From: Chryseobacterium sp. 18061
GTDB lineage: Bacteria; Pseudomonadota; Gammaproteobacteria; Enterobacterales; Enterobacteriaceae
DNA length: 64,000 bases
NCBI GenBank assembly: GCA_902706205.1
Contig: CACSKA010000002.1
Location: 124,001 to 188,000 of the forward strand
Direction: 5' to 3'
Shown: piece by piece, positions 56,783 through 64,000 of the stretch
Numbering within the stretch: the first letter of the stretch is position 1
How the letters are laid out: each line of letters opens with the position of its first letter
Notes under the pieces: generated by a model
What the model saw: only the letters and a program-made list of their open reading frames with translations
Told to the model about the DNA's origin: nothing
The model's database searches: none
Program-made: the position numbers and the translations under genes

Positions 56783-56970
56783 TGCGCCCTTCCCTTCGGC
56801 TGAAATATGCTTTTTCTATAAATATCATTATTGTGCCGATTAATTAATATGATTTTTGAATATAGAAAGCGCTGTCAGTGCTGTAAAGGCATCCGCGCCC
56901 CTGACGTACAGTCGCGGTCACTTTTCTGCCATAATGGGCGCAATAGATGAATTGTCGCAGGAGTAACGTA

Positions 56971-58206
56971 ATGGATTTTAACGCCGGACTGATACCGCTC
57001 GACGTGGCGCTGACGCAAATGCTCGACCGTATTTCCCCGCTGCCTGACACCGAAACGCTGCCGCTGATGCAGGCCTTTGGTCGTATTACCGCCAAAGACG
57101 TGGTTTCCCCGCTCGACGTGCCGGGCTTTGATAACTCGGCGATGGACGGCTACGCCGTGCGTCTGACAGACCTCGCGGACGGTAAAACGCTGCCTTTAGC
57201 GGGCAAAGCCTTCGCCGGGCAGCCGTTCGACGGTGAATGGCCAACAGGCACCTGCGTGCGCATCATGACCGGCGCGCCTGTACCGCCAGGCTGCGACGCA
57301 GTGGTGATGCAGGAAGAAACCGAACAAGACGATAACGGCGTACGCATCACCGCCAGCGTTAACGCGGGCCAGAATATTCGCCGCCGCGGCGAAGACATCA
57401 CCGCCGGTAGCGCAGTCTTCCCGCGCGGCACACGCCTGACCGTCGCGGAGCTGCCGGTGCTGGCCTCGCTCGGCATTCCACAGGTTGAAGTGGTGCGCAA
57501 AGTGCGCGTGGCGGTGTTCTCCACCGGCGATGAGTTAAAATTACCCGGTGAACCGCTGGCTGCGGGTCAGATTTATGACACCAACCGTCTGGCGGTGCAT
57601 CTGATGCTTGAACAGCTTGGTTGTGAGGTGATTAACCTCGGCATTATTCCTGACTCCCAGGAAAAACTGCGCGCGGCCTTTATCGCCGCTGATTCGCAGG
57701 CCGATGTGGTTATTAGCTCCGGCGGCGTGTCGGTAGGCGAAGCAGATTACACCAAAAACATTCTCGATGAGCTGGGCGAAATCGCCTTCTGGAAGCTCGC
57801 CATCAAGCCTGGCAAACCTTTTGCTTTCGGCAAACTGAACCACAGCTGGTTCTGCGGCTTGCCGGGCAACCCGGTGTCTGCCGCGCTGACGTTCTATCAG
57901 CTGGTCCAACCGCTGCTGGCGAAACTGAGCGGTAATCCGGATTCTGGCCTGTCACCGCGTCTGCGAGTACAGACCACCACCCGACTGAAAAAATCACCGG
58001 GCCGTCTCGATTTCCAGCGCGGCGTGCTAACTCGAAACGCAGACGGTGATTTAAGCGTCGCCACCACCGGGCATCAGGGTTCACACGTATTCAGTTCGTT
58101 CAGCCAGGGCAATTGTTTTATCGTGCTGGAACGCGATCGCGGCAACGTTGACGCGGGCGAATGGGTGGAAGTTGAACCGTTTAACGCGCTGTTCGGAGGC
58201 CTGTAA
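56971..58206 (+). CDS. moeA: Molybdopterin molybdotransferase MoeA
   Basis: MoeA inserts molybdate into adenylylated molybdopterin, the last common step of molybdenum cofactor synthesis. The 411-residue protein has [42 protein letters not shown] and GLPGNPVSA, all hallmark motifs. CAGGAG precedes the ATG at 56971. It shares one base with moeB. The product is needed by the MsrP-like enzyme encoded in this window. Confidence 0.97.
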   Translation: MDFNAGLIPLDVALTQMLDRISPLPDTETLPLMQAFGRITAKDVVSPLDVPGFDNSAMDGYAVRLTDLADGKTLPLAGKAFAGQPFDGEWPTGTCVRIMTGAPVPPGCDAVVMQEETEQDDNGVRITASVNAGQNIRRRGEDITAGSAVFPRGTRLTVAELPVLASLGIPQVEVVRKVRVAVFSTGDELKLPGEPLAAGQIYDTNRLAVHLMLEQLGCEVINLGIIPDSQEKLRAAFIAADSQADVVISSGGVSVGEADYTKNILDELGEIAFWKLAIKPGKPFAFGKLNHSWFCGLPGNPVSAALTFYQLVQPLLAKLSGNPDSGLSPRLRVQTTTRLKKSPGRLDFQRGVLTRNADGDLSVATTGHQGSHVFSSFSQGNCFIVLERDRGNVDAGEWVEVEPFNALFGGL

Positions 58207-58961
58207 TGAGCATGGAACTGAGTGATGCGGAGATGCTGCGCTACAACCGGCAAATCGTGTTGCGCGGTTTCGACTTTGACGGTCAGGAAAAGCTGAAAGC
58301 CTCGCGAGCGTTGATTGTTGGCTTAGGCGGTTTAGGCTGCGCCGCCGCGCAATATCTGGCAGCGGCTGGTGTGGGTCAGATGACGTTGCTCGATTTCGAC
58401 ACCGTGTCGCTGTCTAACCTGCAACGCCAGACGCTGCACAGCGATGCCAGGATTGGTCAACCGAAAGTCGAGTCTGCCCGCGATTCACTGTCTCGGATCA
58501 ATCCGCACGTGCAGTTTATCTGCATAGATGCCCAGCTCGACGATGCGGCGCTCGCAGAGCAAATCGCAGCGCACGACGTGGTGCTCGACTGTACCGATAA
58601 CGTGCAAATTCGGAATCAGCTCAACGCAGGCTGTTTTCAGCATAAAACGCCGCTGGTGTCCGGGGCGGCAATCCGTATGGAAGGGCAGATCAGCGTGTTC
58701 ACGTATCAGGCTGGCGAACCGTGTTATCGCTGCCTGAGCCGTCTGTTCGGTGAAAACGCCCTCACCTGCGTTGAGGCCGGAGTGATGGCCCCGCTGGTCG
58801 GCGTTATTGGTTCGATGCAGGCGATGGAGGCCATTAAGCTGCTGGCCGCTTACGGCACACCTGCTGCCGGGAAAATCGTCATGTACGACGCGATGACCTG
58901 TCAGTTTCGGGAGATGAAGCTGATGCAGTTTACCGGGTGTGAGATATGTAGTCCGCTCTGA
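58206..58961 (+). CDS. moeB: Molybdopterin-synthase adenylyltransferase MoeB
   Basis: MoeB adenylates the C-terminus of MoaD so that sulfur can be added for molybdopterin synthesis. The 251-residue protein has the nucleotide-binding GLGGLGCAAAQYL, the R-finger region NLQRQTLH, DCTDN, and zinc ligands CYRCL and CEIC. The ATG overlaps the moeA stop (TAATG); a second ATG two codons in is possible. Its C-terminus differs from E. coli in the last few residues. Confidence 0.96.
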   Translation: MSMELSDAEMLRYNRQIVLRGFDFDGQEKLKASRALIVGLGGLGCAAAQYLAAAGVGQMTLLDFDTVSLSNLQRQTLHSDARIGQPKVESARDSLSRINPHVQFICIDAQLDDAALAEQIAAHDVVLDCTDNVQIRNQLNAGCFQHKTPLVSGAAIRMEGQISVFTYQAGEPCYRCLSRLFGENALTCVEAGVMAPLVGVIGSMQAMEAIKLLAAYGTPAAGKIVMYDAMTCQFREMKLMQFTGCEICSPL

Positions 58962-58966
58962 GCCAC

Positions 58967-58989
58967 TGTGCCCAGCACCACCGGGCACA
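58967..58989. repeat. Inverted repeat between moeB and fsaA
   Basis: TGTGCCC and GGGCACA pair across nine bases between the convergent genes. No T-run follows on either strand, so termination is uncertain. Confidence 0.45.
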
Positions 58990-58992
58990 AAA

Positions 58993-59655
58993 TTACAATT
59001 CCGTGCGGCCAAACGCCCCCAGCCAATCCTGCTCGAACTTATCAATCGCCGCATCCACCGCCGGTGAAGCGATAAACTGTTGCGCGACATCCAGCGGCAG
59101 CGTAATCGACTGACAGCCCACCAGCAGGCAATCCAGCGCCTGACGCGGCGTTTTGAAGCTCGCGGCCAGCACTTTTGACTCCGGCGCGTGCAATGCCAGC
59201 AACTGCTGCAACTCTTCCACGCTGCGAATGCCGCAGCCGCCCTGCGCATCAATGCGGTTCACGTAAGGCGCCACATATTCCGCCCCCGCCAGCGCCGCCA
59301 GCATGCCCTGTGCCGCCCCGTAAACCGCCGTGCCGAGCGTCGGAATGCCTTCCGCTTTCAGCATTTTAATCGCCGCCAGCCCTTCCGCCGTGACCGGCAC
59401 TTTAACCACCAGGTCAGCAATAATGCTGCGCAGTTTACGGGCATCGCTAACCATGCCTTCTGCCGTATTCGCCATCACCTGGGCAAATAAACGCCCCTGA
59501 CCGCCAAGCGCATCCTGCAATTCCGGCAGCAGTGATTCGAGCGTTTTTTTGCCCGCCGCCACGATGCTCGGGTTGGTGGTCACGCCCGCCAACGGGAAAA
59601 TACGCGCCAGCTTTTTGACCGCCGCGACGTCGGAAGTATCGAGATAGAGTTCCAT
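58993..59655 (-). CDS. fsaA: Fructose-6-phosphate aldolase FsaA
   Basis: FsaA is a transaldolase-like enzyme that splits fructose 6-phosphate into dihydroxyacetone and glyceraldehyde 3-phosphate. The 220-residue protein has the Schiff-base Lys85 in [17 protein letters not shown] at the N-terminus, GVTTNPSI, and [12 protein letters not shown]. It is divergent from ybiY, with which it shares the promoter region and, in E. coli, its neighbourhood. Confidence 0.96.
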   Translation of the reverse strand: MELYLDTSDVAAVKKLARIFPLAGVTTNPSIVAAGKKTLESLLPELQDALGGQGRLFAQVMANTAEGMVSDARKLRSIIADLVVKVPVTAEGLAAIKMLKAEGIPTLGTAVYGAAQGMLAALAGAEYVAPYVNRIDAQGGCGIRSVEELQQLLALHAPESKVLAASFKTPRQALDCLLVGCQSITLPLDVAQQFIASPAVDAAIDKFEQDWLGAFGRTEL

Positions 59656-59720
59656 ATCGGTTCCTCAAAATGTGAGATTCAGTATGCTTTAAGACTACCA
59701 CGCAGCAACCGCTCGCTTTG

Positions 59721-59734
59721 TTGATGCACGTCAA
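59721..59734 (+). promoter_or_regulatory. FNR-like box upstream of ybiY
   Basis: TTGATGCACGTCAA matches the FNR consensus TTGAT-N4-ATCAA with one mismatch. The centre lies about 61 bases before the ybiY ATG, and a -10-like TTTAAT at 59757-59762 fits the spacing of an FNR-activated promoter, as expected for an oxygen-sensitive glycyl-radical system. Confidence 0.65.
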
Positions 59735-59788
59735 AATCACTTTCATTCGAAAGTTATTTAATCTTTATACGAAACAAGAGGGCGATTT

Positions 59789-60688
59789 ATGATTTTCAAT
59801 ATTCAGCGTTATTCCACCCACGATGGCCCCGGCATCCGCACCGTTGTCTTTATGAAAGGCTGCTCGCTCGGCTGCCTCTGGTGCCAGAATCCCGAAAGTC
59901 GGGCCCGCTCGCAGGACCTGCTGTTTGACGCACGTTTGTGTCTCGACGGCTGCGACCTTTGCCAGCAGGCGGCGCCGAAGGTGATTGAACGCGCGCTGAA
60001 TGGTCTGATTATCCACCGTGAAAAGCTCGAACAATCGCATCTGGATGCGCTCGGCGAGTGTTGCCCAACGCAGGCGCTGACGGTGTGCGGCGAACTCAAA
60101 AGCGTGGATGATATTATGGCCACCGTCCTGCGCGATAAACCGTTTTACGATCGCAGTGGCGGTGGCCTGACGCTTTCTGGCGGCGAACCGTTTATGAACC
60201 CGGAACTGGCGCTTGAACTGCTGAAAATCAGCCACGGCCTGGGCATTCATACCGCCGTCGAAACCTGCCTGCACGTACCGTGGAAATATATCGAACCTGC
60301 CCTGCCATACATCGACCTGTTCCTCGCCGATTTAAAGCACGTCGATGCAGACAAATTTATGCAGTGGACTGACGGCTCGTCAAAACGCGTGCTCGACAAC
60401 CTGAAACTACTGGCGGCGGCGGGCAAAAAGATGACCATCCGCGTGCCGCTTATCCAGGGATTTAACGCCGATGAAGCCTCGATTGACGCCATTACCGAAT
60501 TCACCGCGACCGAACTGCACGTCAGCGACATTCACTTTTTACCCTATCACACGCTTGGCATAAACAAATATAGCCTGCTTGGCAGGCCCTATTCTGCCCC
60601 AGATAAGCCGCTCGACGCCCCGGAATTGCTGGAATTTGCCCTGCAGACTGCTCAGGCAAAAGGGCTGACTGCGACCCTACGAGGATAA
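59789..60688 (+). CDS. ybiY: Glycyl-radical enzyme activating protein YbiY
   Basis: YbiY (PflE) is a radical-SAM activase for the adjacent glycyl-radical enzyme. The 299-residue protein has the cluster motif CSLGCLWC, a ferredoxin-like insert with CLDGCDLC and CCPTQAL for extra iron-sulfur clusters, and [13 protein letters not shown] for SAM binding. AGAGGGCG precedes the ATG. It ends four bases before ybiW and probably acts only without oxygen. Confidence 0.94.
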   Translation: MIFNIQRYSTHDGPGIRTVVFMKGCSLGCLWCQNPESRARSQDLLFDARLCLDGCDLCQQAAPKVIERALNGLIIHREKLEQSHLDALGECCPTQALTVCGELKSVDDIMATVLRDKPFYDRSGGGLTLSGGEPFMNPELALELLKISHGLGIHTAVETCLHVPWKYIEPALPYIDLFLADLKHVDADKFMQWTDGSSKRVLDNLKLLAAAGKKMTIRVPLIQGFNADEASIDAITEFTATELHVSDIHFLPYHTLGINKYSLLGRPYSAPDKPLDAPELLEFALQTAQAKGLTATLRG

Positions 60689-60692
60689 TACG

Positions 60693-63125
60693 ATGACCAC
60701 CCTGAAACTCGACCAACTGACCGACCGCATTCAGGCGCATAAAAATGCGCTGGTACAGATCGTGAAACCACCGGTTTGTACTGAGCGCGCGCAGCATTAC
60801 ACCACGGTTTATCAGCGCAACATGGATAAGCCCATTCCGGTTCGACGCGCGCTGGCACTGGCGCATCACCTCGCCGAGCGCACTATCTGGATCAAGCACG
60901 ACGAGCTGATTATCGGTAACCAGGCAAGCGTTGTGCGCGCCGCACCGATCTTCCCGGAATACACCGTCAGCTGGATTGAGAAAGAAATTGACGATCTGGC
61001 GGACCGTCCGGGTGCAGGCTTTGCGGTGAGCGAAGAGAACAAACGCGTTCTGCATGAAATTTGCCCGTGGTGGAACGGCCAGACGGTGCAGGACCGCTGC
61101 TACGGCATGTTCACCGATGAACAAAAAGCGCTGCTGGCGACCGGGATTATCAAAGCCGAGGGCAACATGACCTCCGGCGATGCTCATCTGGCGGTGAATT
61201 TCCCGCTGCTGCTGGAAAAAGGCCTCGACGGCCTGCGCGATAAAGTGGCCGAACGCCGCTCGCGCATTAACCTGACGGTGCTGGAAGACCTGCACGGCGA
61301 GCAGTTCCTGAAAGGCATTGATATTGTGCTGGAAGCCGTCAGTCTGCACATCAGCCGCTTTGCCGACCTTGCGCGGGAAATGGCGAGTGAAGAACGTCGC
61401 GAAACCCGTCGGGACGAGCTGTTGGCCATGGCTGAAAACTGCGACGTTATCGCCCACCAGCCGCCGAAAACCTTCTGGCAGGCGCTGCAGCTGTGCTATT
61501 TCATTCAGTTGATTCTGCAAATTGAATCCAACGGTCATTCAGTCTCGTTTGGCCGCATGGACCAGTATCTGTACCCGTTCTACCGTCGCGACGTGGAGCT
61601 GAACAATTCACTCGAGCGCGAAATGGCGATTGAGCTGCTGCATAGCTGCTGGCTTAAGCTGCTGGAAGTGAACAAGATCCGCTCTGGCTCGCACTCTAAA
61701 GCCTCCGCCGGAAGCCCGCTGTATCAGAACGTGACCATCGGCGGCCAGAAACTGGTGAACGGCGACGCAATGGACGCGGTGAATCCGCTCTCCTATGCGA
61801 TTCTGGAATCCTGCGGTCGTCTGCGCTCGACGCAGCCAAACCTCAGCGTGCGCTATCACGCGGGAATGAGTAGCGACTTCCTTGACGCCTGCGTGCAGGT
61901 GATCCGCTGCGGGTTCGGGATGCCCGCTTTCAACAACGACGAAATTGTTATCCCGGAATTCATCAAACTCGGCGTGGAAAAACAGGACGCCTACGACTAT
62001 GCCGCCATCGGCTGTATCGAAACCGCGGTCGGCGGCAAATGGGGCTATCGCTGCACCGGCATGAGTTTTATCAACTTCGCCCGCGTGATGCTGGCGGCGA
62101 TGGAGGGCGGACGTGACGCCACCAGCGGCGAAGTGTTCCTGCCGCAGAGGGAAGCGCTGTCGCAGGGTAATTTCGACGATTTCGAACAGATAATGGCGGC
62201 CTGGGATACACAGATTCGCTATTACACCCGCAAATCGATAGAAATCGAATACGTGGTCGACACCATGCTGGAAGAAAACGTACCCGATATACTGTGCTCG
62301 GCGCTGGTTGAGGACTGCATTGAGCGCGCGAAAAGCATTAAAGAAGGCGGCGCGAAGTACGACTGGGTATCTGGCCTGCAGGTAGGCATCGCCAATCTCG
62401 GCAACAGCCTGGCTGCGGTGAAAAAACTGGTGTTCGAACAGGGTAGTATCGGACAACAACAGCTCGCGGCTGCGCTGGAGGATGATTTCGACGGTCTGAC
62501 CCACGAACAGCTACGCCAGCGTTTAATTAACGGTGCGCCGAAATACGGCAATGACGACGACAGCGTGGATGAGCTGTTGGTGCGCGCGTATCAAACATAC
62601 ATTAATGAGCTGAAGCAGTATCACAACCCACGTCACGGTCGCGGCCCGATCGGCGGGGATTACTACGCCGGAACGTCGTCGATTTCCGCGAACGTACCAT
62701 TTGGTGCGGCAACCATGGCCACCCCGGATGGGCGCAAGGCACATACCCCGCTGGCGGAAGGCGCAAGCCCGGCGTCCGGCACCGACCATCTCGGCCCAAC
62801 GGCGGTGATTGGATCGGTCGGGAAACTGCCGACGACGGCTATCCTCGGCGGCGTATTGTTAAATCAGAAGCTCAACCCGGCCACGCTCGATAACGACAGC
62901 GACCGTCAGAAGCTTATGGCGCTGCTGCGTACCTTCTTCGAAGTGCATAAAGGCTGGCACATTCAGTACAACATCGTGTCGCGTGAAACATTGCTGGAAG
63001 CGAAGAAACACCCGGACCAGTATCGTGACCTGGTGGTGCGTGTGGCGGGCTACTCGGCGTTCTTCACTGCTCTTTCACCGGACGCGCAGGACGATATTAT
63101 CGCCCGCACAGAGCATACGTTGTAA
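60693..63125 (+). CDS. ybiW: Glycyl-radical enzyme YbiW
   Basis: YbiW (PflF) is a formate-acetyltransferase-like glycyl-radical enzyme whose substrate is not firmly known. The 810-residue protein has the active-site Cys441 in AIGCIETAVGG and the radical-bearing Gly786 in RVAGYSAFF near the C-terminus. The Cys is followed by Ile-Glu (CIE), as in diol/glycerol-dehydratase-like members, not the Cys-Cys pair of pyruvate formate-lyase, so lyase or dehydratase chemistry is more likely. Confidence 0.94.
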   Translation: MTTLKLDQLTDRIQAHKNALVQIVKPPVCTERAQHYTTVYQRNMDKPIPVRRALALAHHLAERTIWIKHDELIIGNQASVVRAAPIFPEYTVSWIEKEIDDLADRPGAGFAVSEENKRVLHEICPWWNGQTVQDRCYGMFTDEQKALLATGIIKAEGNMTSGDAHLAVNFPLLLEKGLDGLRDKVAERRSRINLTVLEDLHGEQFLKGIDIVLEAVSLHISRFADLAREMASEERRETRRDELLAMAENCDVIAHQPPKTFWQALQLCYFIQLILQIESNGHSVSFGRMDQYLYPFYRRDVELNNSLEREMAIELLHSCWLKLLEVNKIRSGSHSKASAGSPLYQNVTIGGQKLVNGDAMDAVNPLSYAILESCGRLRSTQPNLSVRYHAGMSSDFLDACVQVIRCGFGMPAFNNDEIVIPEFIKLGVEKQDAYDYAAIGCIETAVGGKWGYRCTGMSFINFARVMLAAMEGGRDATSGEVFLPQREALSQGNFDDFEQIMAAWDTQIRYYTRKSIEIEYVVDTMLEENVPDILCSALVEDCIERAKSIKEGGAKYDWVSGLQVGIANLGNSLAAVKKLVFEQGSIGQQQLAAALEDDFDGLTHEQLRQRLINGAPKYGNDDDSVDELLVRAYQTYINELKQYHNPRHGRGPIGGDYYAGTSSISANVPFGAATMATPDGRKAHTPLAEGASPASGTDHLGPTAVIGSVGKLPTTAILGGVLLNQKLNPATLDNDSDRQKLMALLRTFFEVHKGWHIQYNIVSRETLLEAKKHPDQYRDLVVRVAGYSAFFTALSPDAQDDIIARTEHTL

Positions 63126-63134
63126 GGGATTTAA

Positions 63135-63206
63135 TGCCGGTTGCGCTTCGCTGAGCGGCCTACAGGACCGATTTTGTAGGCCAGGCAAGCAACGCGCCGC
63201 CGGGCA
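63135..63206. repeat. BIME (pair of REP sequences) between ybiW and ybiV
   Basis: TGCCGGTTGCGCTTCGCTGA followed by GCGGCCTACA, and its inverted partner beginning TGTAGGCCAGGCAAGC and ending CGCCGGGCA, form the classical opposed REP pair of enterobacteria. It lies directly after ybiW. Confidence 0.8.
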
Positions 63207-63304
63207 TTTCCTCGCATCCCCTCTTTCGAATGAAATAAATTTGTGCTCCTCGTCACATTGTAATTAGAATGTTGCTGGTCGCAGTCACAGCCAGGAGCCC
63301 TCGT

Positions 63305-64000
63305 ATGACCGTTAAAGTTATCGTCACCGATATGGACGGAACTTTTCTCAATGATGCCAAGCAGTACTCTCGCGAACGCTTTTTGGCGCAGTTCCAGCAG
63401 CTTAAGCAGCGCGGCATTGAGTTCGTTGTTGCCAGTGGTAATCAGTACTACCAGCTGATTTCCTTTTTCCCTGAAATCCGCGATCAGATTTCCTTCGTCG
63501 CCGAAAACGGTGCGCTGGTTTATCAGCATGGTCAGGAACTGTTCCACGGTGAACTGACGCGCCACGAATCCCAGGTGGTGATTGGCGAACTGCTGAAAGA
63601 TCCTCAGCTGAATTTCGTGGCCTGTGGCCTGGAAAGCGCCTACGTCAGCGATAAAGCCCCCGAAGAATTCGTTAAGCTGATGTCGAAACACTACCATCGC
63701 CTGAAGCCGGTTTCTGACTATCAGCACATTGACGACAAGATTTTCAAATTCTCTCTGAACCTGCCGGACAGCGAAATCCCACAGCTGATTGATGCCCTGC
63801 ACGTTTCGCTCGATGGAATCATGAAGCCCGTTACCAGCGGCTTCGGCTTTGTCGATTTGATTATCCCTGGCCTGCATAAAGCCAACGGTATCAGCCGTCT
63901 GTTGAAAAACTGGCAGCTTTCGCCGAGCGATTGCGTCGGCATTGGCGACAGCGGCAACGACGCCGAAATGCTGAAACTGGTGAAATACTCGTTTGCGATG
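63305..64000 (+). CDS. ybiV: HAD-family sugar phosphatase YbiV, N-terminal part (cut by window end)
   Basis: YbiV (SupH) is a Cof-type HAD phosphatase acting on sugar phosphates in E. coli. The visible 232 residues start [17 protein letters not shown] and contain [15 protein letters not shown] and [11 protein letters not shown]; only the last 40 or so residues lie beyond the window. It is a paralogue of ybjI. GGAG lies about nine bases before the ATG. Confidence 0.94.
   Translation, partial: MTVKVIVTDMDGTFLNDAKQYSRERFLAQFQQLKQRGIEFVVASGNQYYQLISFFPEIRDQISFVAENGALVYQHGQELFHGELTRHESQVVIGELLKDPQLNFVACGLESAYVSDKAPEEFVKLMSKHYHRLKPVSDYQHIDDKIFKFSLNLPDSEIPQLIDALHVSLDGIMKPVTSGFGFVDLIIPGLHKANGISRLLKNWQLSPSDCVGIGDSGNDAEMLKLVKYSFAM

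Noticed and set aside
58967..58989. Intrinsic terminator between moeB and fsaA
   Set aside because: The hairpin is good but lacks a T-run on either strand, so I list it only as an inverted repeat.
60522..62504. Long minus-strand open frames (338 and 298 codons) under ybiY-ybiW
   Set aside because: They are mirror frames of GC-rich coding sequence; the plus-strand glycyl-radical enzyme and its activase are unmistakable.

Overview
The window is chromosomal DNA of a member of the Enterobacteriaceae. From about 12.4 kb to the right end, the genes follow the order of the Escherichia coli K-12 segment amiD-ybjQ-ybjP-art-rlmC-pot-rimK-nfsA-grxA-ybjL-rybB-mdfA-ybjG-deoR-dacC-yliI-gsi-iaaA-moeAB-fsaA-ybiYWV, read in the opposite direction. 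Lengths and residues match the E. coli proteins closely, but several accessory insertions make this a relative such as an Enterobacter/Citrobacter/Kluyvera-type bacterium. The genus cannot be fixed from the sequence alone. I see no tRNA, rRNA, CRISPR array, insertion sequence or prophage.

Layout. (1) 1-12.1 kb: a type II secretion locus. gspC to gspL lie on the minus strand (gspL is cut by the window edge), gspA-gspB diverge on the plus strand, and an AT-rich IprA/YaiV-like regulator closes the block. gspH carries an in-frame stop at codon 3, and GspA has lost its ATPase motifs. (2) 12.4-18.3 kb: the peptidoglycan amidase amiD with ybjQ, the lipoprotein ybjP, and the arginine transporter genes artPIQM and artJ with ARG boxes. 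(3) 18.3-22.4 kb: an accessory block with a two-component system diverging from a membrane cytochrome b, an MsrP/YedY-like molybdoenzyme and a secreted methionine-rich repeat peptide. This resembles known systems that scavenge reactive chlorine with methionine and then repair it. I consider it the most interesting part of the window. (4) 22.4-34.2 kb: rlmC, ybjO, putrescine transporter potFGHI, ybjN, rimK, nfsA, ybjC, grxA, ybjM, ybjL and the sigma-E-dependent sRNA gene rybB.

(5) 34.4-36.6 kb: inserted metabolic genes (a YghA-like SDR, a VOC protein, and an SDR without its catalytic Tyr/Lys). (6) 36.6-45.5 kb: rcdA/ybjJ around a perfect palindrome, ybjI, mdfA, ybjG behind a PmrA-type box, deoR, dacC, gstB and yliI. 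(7) 45.6-50.3 kb: a GH31 glycosidase, GPH symporter and LacI regulator with a 14-bp operator palindrome. They occupy the place where E. coli has yliE-yliF-rimO-bssR. (8) 50.4-56.8 kb: the iaaA-gsiABCD glutathione import and peptide hydrolysis operon, with a repeat-rich insert between gsiB and gsiC. (9) 57-64 kb: moeAB, fsaA, the glycyl-radical pair ybiY-ybiW behind an FNR-like box, a BIME, and the start of ybiV, which is cut by the window end.

How the genes work together. The T2SS genes would export folded periplasmic proteins, although their state is uncertain because of the gspH stop. Several operons import small nitrogen or sulfur compounds (arginine, putrescine, glutathione). Redox defence is spread over grxA, nfsA, gstB and the cytochrome/molybdoenzyme/Met-peptide block, and moeAB supplies the molybdenum cofactor that the molybdoenzyme would need. 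Functions are assigned by recognising families from the translated sequence; no database search was run.
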